The notes: generated by a model from the letters alone, not told the origin. A stretch of DNA of 64,000 nt from Acidobacteriota bacterium (GCA_016196065.1 JACPYL010000012.1:558001-622000); one strand, 5' to 3'. Positions 34,454 to 43,059 are shown, numbered from the stretch's first letter. Numbers and translations are program-made.

Positions 34454-35884
34454 CTAGAACCGGTTCCAAAGGTACTGGTTGTAGACGTCGTGGTGATACT
34501 GCACCTCGGGCGCCTTCACAAACGATCCCAGCAATCTCGGGCAACGGTCGGCAGAAGCCTGTTTCAGGTCGGAATAGCGGCCCTTCACATCTTTGCCCAT
34601 CAGTTTGTCGGTCCAGTCGGCTTTCTGGAAATTGGAGATCGCTGTGTAGATGTTGTCCGGCAGATACCGCTCAGCCTGCCGCAGGTTCTTGATTTTCGAC
34701 GTCTCGCCTTCCAATCCAGTCCGGAAGACCGAGAGCATCACCAGGTACGGATTCGCGTCCGGCGCCACGGAGCGCACTTCCACGCGCATGCTCTTCTCGT
34801 TGCCGATCGGAATACGAATCATCGAGCCACGGTCCACAGCCGAAGCCTTGATCTGATTGGGCGCTTCAAAATGTGGATCGAGCCGGCGGTACGAATTCAC
34901 GCTCGGATTCAGCAACAGGCAGATGTCATTGCCATGCGTCAGAATGCGATCGACGAATTCCCATCCCATCTTGCTCAGTTTTTCTTCGCCTTTGGCGTCC
35001 CAGAACAGGTTCTTGCCATTCTTGCTGATCGACACATTGGTATGCATACCGCTGCCGTTCACGCCCACGACCGGCTTGGGCAGGAAGCACGCCGTGAGTC
35101 CCATATTGCGCGCCACCTGGCGGCAGATCAGCTTGTAGAGCTGGATCTGATCGGCGGCGACCAGCACTTCGGCATAGCTGTAATTGATTTCAAACTGTGA
35201 CGGCGCAACTTCCGGATGATCCTTCTCATTTTGGAATCCCATCGCGCGCTGCACTTCGGCAGTCGTGTCGATGAACGTGCGCAGCGGATCGCCGGGCAGC
35301 GAGTGATAGTAGCCGCCGGTATTTACATATTCGAACTTGAGCGTTTCGTGGAACGTGCGCTCCGCATCAGCTGTCTTGAACAGGAAGCCTTCAATTTCAT
35401 TGGCGGCGTTCAACGTGTAGCCATGCTTCTTGTGCATGCCGGCAGCAAAGCTCTTCAACACGCTGCGGATGTCCGCGGAATAGGGCTCGCCGCCCTTGTC
35501 GATCACTTCGCCGAAGACCAGCACCTTGCCCGGCCCAAACACGTCCGCCGGAGCCCAGTAGAATGCGCTCCAATCGATAGCCAGGCGCAAGTCGCTCTCG
35601 CGCTGCGCGGTGAAGCCACGAATCGACGATCCGTCAAAAGTTAAGTTGTCGTAGCTCTTGAGGAGAAACTTCTTGTCGTAGTCCAGCATGTGCAGCCGGC
35701 CTTCGAGATCGCTGAAAAGCACGGTCAACGCCTTGATGCGCTTTTCGTCGGTCAGGTACTTGAGCCGGTCTTCCTGGACTTTGTGCGCTGCCACGCGGTC
35801 GAGGCGCTGTTTCTTCGCCTTCAGGTTCATCTCTTCCAGTTCGTCGTACGGGATCGACAGAAAATTCCGCAATTCGCTTGACAT
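34454..35884 (-). CDS. glnA: Glutamine synthetase (GlnA-type)
   Basis: A 476-residue protein. Beta-Grasp and catalytic motifs are visible: NLTFDGSSIRGFTAQRESD near 80, NEIEGFLF near 163 (metal Glu), EVAPSQFEINY near 223, VGVNGSGMHTNVSISKNG near 276, NPSVNSYRRLDPHFEAP near 330 and MRVEVRSVAPDANPYLVM near 373. It ligates ammonia to glutamate with ATP. The Lys-Asn-Leu-x-x-x-x-Tyr adenylylation motif of enteric GlnA is not obvious: IKNLRQAERYLPDNIYT is the nearest match, so its control by adenylylation is uncertain. It stands alone with a terminator downstream. The first 40 residues form an unusual helical extension. Confidence 0.92.
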   Translation of the reverse strand: MSSELRNFLSIPYDELEEMNLKAKKQRLDRVAAHKVQEDRLKYLTDEKRIKALTVLFSDLEGRLHMLDYDKKFLLKSYDNLTFDGSSIRGFTAQRESDLRLAIDWSAFYWAPADVFGPGKVLVFGEVIDKGGEPYSADIRSVLKSFAAGMHKKHGYTLNAANEIEGFLFKTADAERTFHETLKFEYVNTGGYYHSLPGDPLRTFIDTTAEVQRAMGFQNEKDHPEVAPSQFEINYSYAEVLVAADQIQLYKLICRQVARNMGLTACFLPKPVVGVNGSGMHTNVSISKNGKNLFWDAKGEEKLSKMGWEFVDRILTHGNDICLLLNPSVNSYRRLDPHFEAPNQIKASAVDRGSMIRIPIGNEKSMRVEVRSVAPDANPYLVMLSVFRTGLEGETSKIKNLRQAERYLPDNIYTAISNFQKADWTDKLMGKDVKGRYSDLKQASADRCPRLLGSFVKAPEVQYHHDVYNQYLWNRF

Positions 35885-36081
35885 GCGTCTCCTTGAAGTT
35901 GGGCTGAGCCCGTCTTATGAGTTTCTATGGCTGGGTAACAACGGACTAGGCTATCGTGTCGCGGCCCAGCGCACAAATAAAAATGCCTTATGCCTTCGAT
36001 TAGCCGGATTTATCCGGGATGCGTTCCAGCCTGGCTTGGGCGGGACAACGCAGGCATCATCCGCCGTGAAATAATCGTCGG

Positions 36082-36738
36082 GTGAGCTGCTCTGTCTGTA
36101 ATGTCCGAAAAGAAAAGCGCTTTTGTCCCGCGCTCCATGAACGCATCTGCGCCCAGTGTTGCGGGGAGCAACGCGAAGTCACCATCGATTGTCCCAGCGA
36201 CTGCCCATACTTGCAGCAAGCCCGTGAGCACGAAAAGCCCCGCGATCCCAACGAACTGGATCAGGCAGCCCTATTCCCAGATGTCGAGGTCGGCGAGCAG
36301 TTTCTGTATGAACGCGAGCATCTGCTGATCGGACTCAGTTTTGCGCTGGCAAAAACTGCGCGCGCCAATCGCGCGCTGGCCGATCGCGATCTGATTTCAT
36401 CCCTGACATCGCTCGCCCGCAGCTACCACACGCGCGTGAACTCCAACCTGATCATCGAAGACCGCACCGCCAACCTCGCGCACCAGGCGGTCGCATCGGA
36501 AATCGAACAGATGGTCAAAGAGTTCCGCGACACCGAACAGAAGCACACCGGCTTTGCCCGCCTGCGTGATTCCGACGTTTTGAAAACTTTCGTGTTCCTT
36601 TTGCGGATGGGCGTTTCGCGAACGTCGGGCCGGCCAAAATCGCGGGCGTTTGTGGACTTTCTGTTCGCCCAGTTTCCGGAGAGTCCCGCGGGAATCACAG
36701 CTCCGGAAGAAGCAGGCAGCCGGATTATCGTCCCGTGA
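36082..36738 (+). CDS. Cysteine-rich zinc-ribbon hypothetical protein (GTG start)
   Basis: A 218-residue protein read from GTG at 36082. The first 42 residues hold eight cysteines in the order CxxC, C, CxxCC and CxxxC (CSVCNVRKEKRFCPALHER, CAQCCGEQREV, DCPSDCPYL), which suggests a two-zinc or cross-brace module. A helical region with RANRALADRDLISSLTSLAR and NLAHQAVASEIEQMVKEF follows. The tail is low complexity. I do not recognise the family. It is divergent from glutamine synthetase across about 197 bp and convergent with folK. The start is GTG because the zinc motif begins at once; no earlier ATG is in frame. Confidence 0.65.
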   Translation: MSCSVCNVRKEKRFCPALHERICAQCCGEQREVTIDCPSDCPYLQQAREHEKPRDPNELDQAALFPDVEVGEQFLYEREHLLIGLSFALAKTARANRALADRDLISSLTSLARSYHTRVNSNLIIEDRTANLAHQAVASEIEQMVKEFRDTEQKHTGFARLRDSDVLKTFVFLLRMGVSRTSGRPKSRAFVDFLFAQFPESPAGITAPEEAGSRIIVP

Positions 36739-36763
36739 CGATGGTCTTGATTGTCGCGCCCGA

Positions 36764-37255
36764 CTAGGTTCCAGATTCCAGTCGCCGCACAACTTGTCCT
36801 GCGGGCAATTCCGCAAGAAGTTCGCGTGCAGATTTCTTGAGCGTTGGATGAATCACATCCGGAGCAATTTCAGCCAAGGGCTCCAAAACAAAGCGCCGTT
36901 TCTGCATCGAGGGATGTGGAATTTTCAGTCCGCGCTCTTCGACGACTTCATCGCCATACAAAAGGATGTCGATATCGATGGGGCGCGGACCCTTGTCACG
37001 CAGCCGGATTCGTCCCATTTCCTGCTCGATGGCCAGCGCCTGATCGAGTAAATCCCGTGCAGTCAAGCGAGTCTCCAGCGCAACAACACAGTTGAGAAAC
37101 CAAGGCTGGGCGCGGAGTTCCACGGGTTCCGTCTCATAGAAACCGGAGGCGGCCTGCAGGGTTCCAACCCCTTTTAATCGCTCGATCGCGGCCCGGAGAC
37201 TAGCACTTCGGTCGCCCACATTAGAGCCGCATGAGAGATAGACGAGTTTGGCCAC
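36764..37255 (-). CDS. folK: 2-amino-4-hydroxy-6-hydroxymethyldihydropteridine diphosphokinase
   Basis: A 163-residue protein of normal FolK length. Motifs are LSCGSNVGDRSASLRAAIERL at the N-terminus, YETEPVELRAQPWFLNCVV near 41 and the diagnostic RDKGPRPIDIDILLYGD near 88-103, whose two aspartates bind magnesium-ATP, followed by IPHPSMQKRRFVLEPLAEIAP. It transfers pyrophosphate from ATP to the pterin, a step in folate synthesis, in the cytoplasm. It lies convergent with the cysteine-rich gene and divergent from the REC-PilZ gene. No other folate gene is adjacent. Confidence 0.95.
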   Translation of the reverse strand: MAKLVYLSCGSNVGDRSASLRAAIERLKGVGTLQAASGFYETEPVELRAQPWFLNCVVALETRLTARDLLDQALAIEQEMGRIRLRDKGPRPIDIDILLYGDEVVEERGLKIPHPSMQKRRFVLEPLAEIAPDVIHPTLKKSARELLAELPAGQVVRRLESGT

Positions 37256-37353
37256 GGTTACCTGGATCGCAAAAGGTTCATTCTACGGGATTGGTAGGCG
37301 CAGTACCTTGGTGACTTTCGCGGGGCGCCAACCCTCGTTAAGATCGAAGGTGT

Positions 37354-38067
37354 ATGACCCTCGAATCGTTACTGATCAGCCAGGACGCCTCTCTGCTCGG
37401 AGTCCTGCGTCCGACTCTGGAGAAGTTAGCTGTCAGTGTCGAGGTGTGCTCCGGTTCAAAGACCGGTGGCGAGTTGCTGCAAAAGCGCAAGTTTGACGCG
37501 GTGATTGTCGACTGCGACGACATGCCCGGCGGCGTCGATCTACTCACGTCGTTGCGCACGACGCAAAGTAATGCCACCTCAGTCGCGTTCGCGGTACTGA
37601 ATGGCAACACCACGACCCAGCAGGCGTTTCAGATCGGCGCCAACTTCGTACTGCAAAAACCGTTGACTCCGCTCAATGCCACTCGCTGCTTCAACGCCGC
37701 ATTGAACTTCATGGTGCGCGAACGCCGCCGCTATTTCCGCCATCCTGTGGAAATGCAAGTTCAGATCAGCCTGCCGGATAGCCCAATTCTCGCCGCTAAG
37801 ACCACAAACCTCAGTGAGGGCGGAATGGCAATTCAGCTCAAAGGCAAATTACCCAAGGGGATTCTCGCCGGGCTTCGCTTTACTCTTCCAGGGACGGACT
37901 CCATGCTCGAACTAAAAGGCAACACTGCGTGGGCGGATGGTTCTGGCAATGCCGGAATGAGATTTGTCGAAGTGCCGCAGAGCGCGCAATTTCAATTGGA
38001 GCATTGGCTCGCCGATCGCCTGCAGGATGAATTGCCCGTCCAGTTGCAAGAACATCTCAAAGAGTAG
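37354..38067 (+). CDS. REC-PilZ protein, probable c-di-GMP-responsive regulator
   Basis: A 237-residue protein. Residues 1-115 form a receiver-like domain: VIVDCDDMPGGVDLLTSLR holds the probable phospho-Asp, and VLQKPLTPLN holds the conserved Lys-Pro. The usual N-terminal acidic pair is weak (LISQDASLL), so phosphorylation may be altered. The C-terminal PilZ domain carries the c-di-GMP motif RERRRYFRHPV near 122 and NLSEGGMAIQ near 152. It probably links c-di-GMP to motility, exopolysaccharide or adhesion. No diguanylate-cyclase gene is in the window. The next small gene is 120 bp downstream on the same strand. Confidence 0.85.
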   Translation: MTLESLLISQDASLLGVLRPTLEKLAVSVEVCSGSKTGGELLQKRKFDAVIVDCDDMPGGVDLLTSLRTTQSNATSVAFAVLNGNTTTQQAFQIGANFVLQKPLTPLNATRCFNAALNFMVRERRRYFRHPVEMQVQISLPDSPILAAKTTNLSEGGMAIQLKGKLPKGILAGLRFTLPGTDSMLELKGNTAWADGSGNAGMRFVEVPQSAQFQLEHWLADRLQDELPVQLQEHLKE

Positions 38068-38186
38068 TCGCCGCGTTTTTCCGTTCCCGTCAATATCATG
38101 TGTCTCGCAGCCACGAATCCAGTTTGAAACTTTTCGTGCCCTTGCTCCTGTGTCAATCTGGGAGGAGTTCTCCAAAGGGGATTTCC

Positions 38187-38414
38187 ATGATCACGATTGA
38201 CGAAAAGATCGCGAAAACCGAAAGGTTGCTACGCCGCCTCGAAGCGGACAAGCCGTACCTGAGAGCGCGTTTGTCGGCTCTTGGAGCGGAGCATCGCAAG
38301 AGTGCGAGTTCCTTTGCGGAACGTGTGCGCGTCGAAGCCGAAGCGGAACTGCGCCGCTTGGAAGCGCAACGCGCTACACCCTACGACTGGACCGCGCCTC
38401 AGCCTGCTGACTAG
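38187..38414 (+). CDS. Small helical protein, 75 aa, unknown
   Basis: 75 residues from the ATG at 38187, with AAGGGG a few bases before it; a longer upstream frame has no such site. It is highly charged: ITIDEKIAKTERLLRRLEAD, then FAERVRVEAEAELRRLEAQR. A coiled-coil helical hairpin is likely. No cysteines, no membrane segment. It lies between the REC-PilZ gene and the convergent lpxC gene, with only 5 bp to the lpxC stop. I cannot assign a function. Confidence 0.6.
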   Translation: MITIDEKIAKTERLLRRLEADKPYLRARLSALGAEHRKSASSFAERVRVEAEAELRRLEAQRATPYDWTAPQPAD

Positions 38415-38419
38415 GATTA

Positions 38420-39319
38420 CTAAATGCTCAGACTGGCCGCCGCGCCGATTGCGGGCGCGGAAGAACTTTCGTCGAGAGAAGTCTCTTCCCAGTAGGATTT
38501 ATCGCGCAGCAGCCGTGAAACCAGCGCGGTATGCATGGCGTGCCCGGCGCGATCCGCAACCACCGAGCCGAGAATCTGTTTCCCAATCAGGGCCAGATCT
38601 CCGATCAGATCCAGCACCTTGTGGCGCACGAATTCGTCTGCGAATCGCAGGGGAGGATTGAGCACCGCATCGCGGCTCAGCACGATCGCATTCTCCGTCG
38701 ACGCACCGCGAATCAGCCCCTGCTGACGGAGTGCATCGGCTTCATGCATAAAGCCAAACGTACGCGCCGGAGCAATCTCGCGCAGGTAACTTCCATTTGT
38801 CAGTTGCACGCAGAACGTCTGTTGGCCGATTTTCGGATGCGGAAAATTGATCGAATACGAGACCGAATAGGTCTCCGCGGGATAGACCGCGATGAACTTG
38901 TCGCCTTCGCGCAATTCCACTTCGCGCACAATCCGTAGATAGGTTCGAGTCTTCCGCTGCTTGCGGATCCCGGCGTTCTGAATCATCTCGACAAAGGGCT
39001 GCGCGCTGCCATCGAGGATGGGCAGTTCAAGATTGTCCAATTCCACGATCGCGTTATCGATACCCACGCCGATGAATGCCGACAACAAATGCTCGGTGGT
39101 CGAGATCAGGACGCCCTTCTTCATCAAGCTGGTCGCATAGCTTACGCGGGCCACGTTGCGGCCGCTGGCCTCGATCTCGAAGCCGTCCAGGTCGGTGCGA
39201 TGGAATACGATCCCAGTGCCAGCAGGCGCGGGCAGAATGCGCAGCGTAACCGGAGCACCGCTATGGAGACCAACCCCTGAACATGTTACGGGAGCACGAA
39301 TTGTCTGCTCGTGCGTCAA
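38420..39319 (-). CDS. lpxC: UDP-3-O-acyl-N-acetylglucosamine deacetylase
   Basis: A 299-residue protein of normal LpxC length. Motifs are SGVGLHSGAPVTLRI at residues 14-28, the zinc-binding STTEHLLSAFIGVGIDNAIV near 73-92, FDEFVRHKVLDLIGDLALIG-type sequence (ADEFVRHKVLDLIGDLALIG) near 228 and AGHAMHTAL near 258, giving three histidines and an aspartate as zinc and catalytic ligands. It commits the cell to lipid A synthesis and so shows a Gram-negative outer membrane. The start is TTG at 39319, since the N-terminus aligns with family starts and no in-frame ATG is near. Upstream is a 196-bp gap containing a GTGGC-TTTTTT-GCCAC hairpin on the minus strand. Confidence 0.92.
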   Translation of the reverse strand: MTHEQTIRAPVTCSGVGLHSGAPVTLRILPAPAGTGIVFHRTDLDGFEIEASGRNVARVSYATSLMKKGVLISTTEHLLSAFIGVGIDNAIVELDNLELPILDGSAQPFVEMIQNAGIRKQRKTRTYLRIVREVELREGDKFIAVYPAETYSVSYSINFPHPKIGQQTFCVQLTNGSYLREIAPARTFGFMHEADALRQQGLIRGASTENAIVLSRDAVLNPPLRFADEFVRHKVLDLIGDLALIGKQILGSVVADRAGHAMHTALVSRLLRDKSYWEETSLDESSSAPAIGAAASLSI

Positions 39320-39515
39320 AGTGAGGAAGACTAAGTGTTTTACTACTCATGAGTTTACCGCTCAGGGTGGATTTCATCACGTGGCAAAAAAGCCACAGTC
39401 CGTGGCTAATTCAAGGCGAAAATATCTAAACTATTCAGGATAAAGGCAGATATTTACCGGTACGCTCCGGGGTTCAATCCCGAAAGTACCGTGAATAAGC
39501 CGAAATCCAAGGCAA

Positions 39516-40439
39516 TTACTTCTTTTTGACCGGCGCTTTGTACGGATCGTAATCGACCTTGGCCTCGAACAACTCCTCCGGCAACTGCACGTTGTATTTG
39601 ACGGTATTGATGAAGCGCTGGTGCGACATCTCGCCGTTGAACGTCCGCGTAAACGAGTGCGGCGTCATGATCCCCTGCATCATCCGGTAGTTGTCGTAAA
39701 CCTCTTCTTCGACGTTCCTCTGCTTATCTTCGGGATCGCGCCAGGTGAAACTGGTTTTCAGCGGCAGATGGGTATTCTGATCGAGGTAGACGGTCACCGC
39801 ATCATTCGCGCCGTTAAGCACGGTGACTTGATCGGTAGGCTTGCCATCCACAATCGCCAGACCGTCATAGAAGTACTGCATTCCCGGATCGTTGATCCAT
39901 TTGCGGAGCACTTGTTCGAGCGAATGGCTTCGACGACGCAGATAAGGATCGAGGTCCTCTTTCTCCTGGGCCGCGGTTCCCTTGTTCGTGATTTCGTATC
40001 CCTTGTTGCCATTGTGGACGATGGCGATGTCGTCCTTGCCCTTTTTCTTGCTCACCACAATCACGTCGACCGAGCCAAACAGAGGAAGGGGGATGAACAC
40101 GTTGCCGCGTCCGTAAACCTCCAGCCGATCCTTATCTGGATAGCGGTAGAACATGCGGTATTGCACGCCGATGCCTCCGCCGCTGGAGCCGTGGTGCAAG
40201 TGGTACCAACGCCCCTCTTCCGCCCGGTTTTCGTAGGTGAGATAGGCTTGGCCCCCGAGCGCCTTGATGGTCTCATCGAGCAAGGCGCGTCCCTTGCGCG
40301 CGCTTTCGACGTCATTCGGATTAGCCGCCGCTGGTTGCGACGAGCCCGAGGGCGGCGCTGCCGGTGCTGGCGGAGACGACGCGACCTGGCCATATCCCAG
40401 CGCGGAAGCAAACAGCATCAAGAAGACAAAACGATTCAT
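39516..40439 (-). CDS. Exported LolA-fold-like hypothetical protein
   Basis: A 307-residue protein with a signal peptide (FVFLMLFASALGYGQ) and a Pro/Ala/Ser-rich linker to about residue 43. The body begins ARKGRALLDETIKALGGQAYL, a helix typical of exported proteins with a LolA/LolB-like half-barrel, and continues with alternating strands (YRMFYRYPDKDRLEVYG; DQVTVLNGANDAVTVYLDQN; LPLKTSFTWRDPEDKQ). It may bind a lipid or lipoprotein in the periplasm. No enzymatic motif is seen. It is 197 bp upstream of lpxC, in the same direction, but a gap and hairpins separate them, so co-transcription is uncertain. Confidence 0.7.
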   Translation of the reverse strand: MNRFVFLMLFASALGYGQVASSPPAPAAPPSGSSQPAAANPNDVESARKGRALLDETIKALGGQAYLTYENRAEEGRWYHLHHGSSGGGIGVQYRMFYRYPDKDRLEVYGRGNVFIPLPLFGSVDVIVVSKKKGKDDIAIVHNGNKGYEITNKGTAAQEKEDLDPYLRRRSHSLEQVLRKWINDPGMQYFYDGLAIVDGKPTDQVTVLNGANDAVTVYLDQNTHLPLKTSFTWRDPEDKQRNVEEEVYDNYRMMQGIMTPHSFTRTFNGEMSHQRFINTVKYNVQLPEELFEAKVDYDPYKAPVKKK

Positions 40440-40474
40440 CCATCGACCTCGGGAATTCTCAAATTCCTAGTGGC

Positions 40475-40553
40475 TTTGAAAGGGCAGGGCTTCAGCCGTG
40501 CCGCATAACGCCGCTAGAAACCGGCTCAAGCCGCTGAGGGAAATCTTTCAAAC
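40475..40553. repeat. Degenerate palindromic element
   Basis: Outer arms TTTGAAAG (40475-40482) and CTTTCAAA (40546-40553) enclose imperfect palindromes of GGCAGGGCTTCAGCC and GGCTCAAGCC type. The inner motif resembles the GGCTTTAGCCGCTGG part of the element at 10181-10330, so it may be a decayed copy of the same family. Confidence 0.4.
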
Positions 40554-40658
40554 CTGAACGTTATCAGAGACTCTCTAGTTTAGAAGCCTGCCGGACGATT
40601 TTAGCTGTCCCGGCCAGTGCTATCATTCTTCGCATTCCCCAAACTTCGGAGGCGCACG

Positions 40659-41108
40659 ATGAAGACCCTATTCCAAAAAGAGGCGCTGGACGAGGTGCTA
40701 TCCCGCGTTGACCGGTTGCAACCTGCATCCCTGCGCCAGTGGGGAAAGATGGACGTCGCCCAGATGATGGCGCATTGCTCCGCGGCCCTCGACTTGGCCT
40801 CCGGCCGCATCAATCCGCCCCGCATTTTCATCGGGAGACTGCTTGGCGCCCTGGTCAAACCGATCTATACCAATGACAAACCGTTCTCGAAAAACAACCC
40901 CACTGACAAGAAACTCGTGGTCTCCGACCAGCGCGACTTTGCACGCGAGCAGGAACAACTGAAGCTCAAACTTCGCCAGTTTTCGGAAGGCGGAGAGTCG
41001 CAGTGCACCCGCCATCCGCATCCATTTTTCGGAGACCTCACTCCCGAAGCGTGGAGCCGTGGCATGTACAAACATCTGGACCACCACCTGCGGCAATTCG
41101 GGGCATGA
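40659..41108 (+). CDS. DUF1569 (DinB-fold) protein
   Basis: 149 residues from the ATG at 40659, chosen for the GGAGG site 7 bp before it. Motifs are LQPASLRQWGKMDVAQMMAH near residue 22-41 and RHPHPFFGDLTPEAWSRGMYKHLDHHL near the C-terminus; the two histidine-bearing helices fit the DUF1569 branch of the DinB superfamily. Function unknown; a metal-dependent or thiol-related role is possible. It is convergent with the TonB-domain gene, with 28 bp between stops. Two other DinB-fold genes lie at both ends of the window, but they are not close relatives by eye. Confidence 0.75.
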   Translation: MKTLFQKEALDEVLSRVDRLQPASLRQWGKMDVAQMMAHCSAALDLASGRINPPRIFIGRLLGALVKPIYTNDKPFSKNNPTDKKLVVSDQRDFAREQEQLKLKLRQFSEGGESQCTRHPHPFFGDLTPEAWSRGMYKHLDHHLRQFGA

Positions 41109-41136
41109 AGAGGGAAGCGCGTCAGCGATACCTCTG

Positions 41137-42141
41137 CTAACGCCCAGAAAGCGCGAAGTTCACGATGACCTGCGTGTCCACGGCGACCGGCTGGCCATCC
41201 AGCAAGTAAGGTCTATATTTCCATTGCCTTACCGCTTCAAGGGCTGCCGGAGCTAGTAGCGGGTCACCAGAGACCAGATGGACTTCCCTCATGTCTCCGT
41301 TCTTGTCGATTTCCGCCTGCAACACTACCTGCCCTTGAATACCCGCGTTGCGAGCCACTTCCGGATACTGGGGCTGAACTTTGTAGATCAGCAACCCAGT
41401 GGAAACTCCCTGGGTGACGCGCACACGTAGCGGAGGTCCACCGCTAGTCGACGGAGTCCCCGGAGTCGAACTGATCATACCGCCGACGATACCCGTGGAA
41501 GGGTCGTTCGCCTTGTTCACACAATTGGAGTTGGTTTGATCTTCGCGAAACGAAATGTGCTCCATCGATTTCGCGGCTTCGTCCAGGTCTTCTTTCGACC
41601 CTGCCATCGCTGTTTCCCCGATGTAGAAACCTCTGAACTTCGTGTAAATGAAAGCTGTGAACAGAGGTCGTTCATTCATTACCTGCTTGGAGTCCGCGCG
41701 AACGAATTGCTTCCCCGCATATTCGACAGTGTTGGCATCTCGAAGAAGTTCGCCGTGCTTGGAATCATCCTTGATAAGCGTTCGGACGTGATTGGAAACA
41801 AACTCCTGTGGTGTTACTGGCGCTCCTTTGGCGTCTTCGACGTTGAGGAAGATCCTGTCGGCGAAGGATCCTGGCTTGGGCCGGTCCAGCATCAGCAACA
41901 CCAGCCCGCCATCGTGAAAGCGAATGGCCTTTCCTTCAGGAGCGACCCCGAGCGTTTTGACTTGCCAGCCTTCAGGGATGGGGAAAGAAAATCCAAAACA
42001 GTCGTTGCTATAAACATGGTTGGCGATACTGCCATCTTCATACGCCAACTTGTTCGCGGGAGCGTCACTCGACTGCTGCGCCAACAAAAATGCCTGCGCC
42101 ACAAGAACGCAAACAACGAGGCCAATCCAACGCCGTTTCAT
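41137..42141 (-). CDS. Exported protein with TonB C-terminal domain
   Basis: About 334 residues from the ATG at 42141, with GGAGTG ahead of it; a longer frame to 42222 overlaps the upstream SDR gene. A signal peptide (RWIGLVVCVLVAQAFLLAQ) precedes a globular domain with FGFSFPIPEGWQVKTLG near 45 that resembles PsbP-like or DUF-type exported folds. The C-terminal 85 residues are a TonB-type domain: KVQPQYPEVARNAGIQGQVV, then DKNGDMREVHLVSGDPLL and RQWKYRPYLLDGQPV. There is no Pro-rich spacer and no ExbB/ExbD gene, so it may be an exported TonB-like interaction protein rather than an energy transducer. It follows the SDR gene by 8 bp. Confidence 0.75.
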   Translation of the reverse strand: MKRRWIGLVVCVLVAQAFLLAQQSSDAPANKLAYEDGSIANHVYSNDCFGFSFPIPEGWQVKTLGVAPEGKAIRFHDGGLVLLMLDRPKPGSFADRIFLNVEDAKGAPVTPQEFVSNHVRTLIKDDSKHGELLRDANTVEYAGKQFVRADSKQVMNERPLFTAFIYTKFRGFYIGETAMAGSKEDLDEAAKSMEHISFREDQTNSNCVNKANDPSTGIVGGMISSTPGTPSTSGGPPLRVRVTQGVSTGLLIYKVQPQYPEVARNAGIQGQVVLQAEIDKNGDMREVHLVSGDPLLAPAALEAVRQWKYRPYLLDGQPVAVDTQVIVNFALSGR

Positions 42142-42149
42142 AAGCACTC

Positions 42150-42920
42150 CTACCCAACCAGCACCGCGCCACCATTCACGTTGAAGACTTCGCCGGTGAT
42201 GAATCCCGCCAGCGGCGTGCACAAGAACAGAATCGGCCCGGCAATTTCGTCGGGCGTGCCGACTCGTCCCATGGGAATCGTGCCGAAGATTTTCGCTCGC
42301 GTCGGAGGATCATTGAGCGCGGACGCCGACATGTCGGTATCCACCCAGCCCGGTGCCACACTGTTGATGTAGATTTTGTCGCGTGCCAGTTCGGACGACA
42401 GGCCCTTCACCATGCTGATGAGCGCGCCCTTGGTGGCCGCGTAGTCGCAGTGAAACGCCTCGCCACGCTGGGCGGCGGTCGAACTGACGAGCACGATGTG
42501 CCCCGCCGGAGTGCCGCCCTGCTTCTTCATCTGCGCCACCGAGTGTTTGACCAGCGCAAACACGCTATCCAGGTTGACAGCGATCGTGCGATGCCATTGC
42601 TCCTCGGTCATCTTGTCGATCGGAGCGTCCTCGGGCGGCCAGATCCCATGATTCGCGACCATGATGTCGAGCCGTCCAAATGCAGAGATGGCCGCCGCTA
42701 CCAGTTGCTGCGCCGCCGCCGTCGTCGACAGATCGGACTGCACGGCAAGGCAATTCGCCGCACCACATTCGCGGACCAGATCGTCAGCCTGCGCCTTCGC
42801 GGACTGGTAATTGAAGACAACCTTGGCCCCGGCTTTGACAAACATCCGCACCGCAGCCGCGCCGATCCCGCGCGAGCCGCCCGTAATCAGAGCAACTTTC
42901 GAATTCAATGACAGGTTCAT
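42150..42920 (-). CDS. Short-chain dehydrogenase/reductase
   Basis: 256 residues from the ATG at 42920 (MNLSLNSKVALITGG). The cofactor motif is TGGSRGIGAAAVRMF near 12-26, NHGIWPPEDAPI near 89 supplies the Asn, and the active-site region is VSSTAAQRGEAFHCDYAATKGALISMVKG, with the catalytic Ser, Tyr and Lys (YAATK) near 147-162. PGWVDTDMSA and LFLCTPLAGFITGEVFNVNGG complete the fold. It resembles 3-oxoacyl-ACP-reductase-like NADP-dependent SDRs; the substrate is unknown. The TonB-domain gene follows by 8 bp on the same strand, so the two are probably one transcript. Confidence 0.88.
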   Translation of the reverse strand: MNLSLNSKVALITGGSRGIGAAAVRMFVKAGAKVVFNYQSAKAQADDLVRECGAANCLAVQSDLSTTAAAQQLVAAAISAFGRLDIMVANHGIWPPEDAPIDKMTEEQWHRTIAVNLDSVFALVKHSVAQMKKQGGTPAGHIVLVSSTAAQRGEAFHCDYAATKGALISMVKGLSSELARDKIYINSVAPGWVDTDMSASALNDPPTRAKIFGTIPMGRVGTPDEIAGPILFLCTPLAGFITGEVFNVNGGAVLVG

Positions 42921-43059
42921 AAGCAACTATTGTAAGCCGTCATAGCCCGAAAACCGCGAATCCGCAGTCCCTGTTGGCGCACGGGTCACACTCCGGGCCG
43001 ACCCAAGCGGAGTAGTTGGTGCTAACGCCTGTTAGCGACAGTTGGATTTGCGGCCGCAG

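Noticed and set aside
39361-39410. Possible c-di-GMP-I riboswitch near ACGTGGCAAAAAAGCCAC
   Set aside because: The conserved core and the second stem-loop of that riboswitch are not present.
39459-39490. tRNA-like or riboswitch-like hairpin (GGTAC ... GGGTTCAATCCC ... GTACC)
   Set aside because: It has a T-loop-like segment but no D or anticodon arms and no conserved riboswitch core; treated as a simple hairpin.
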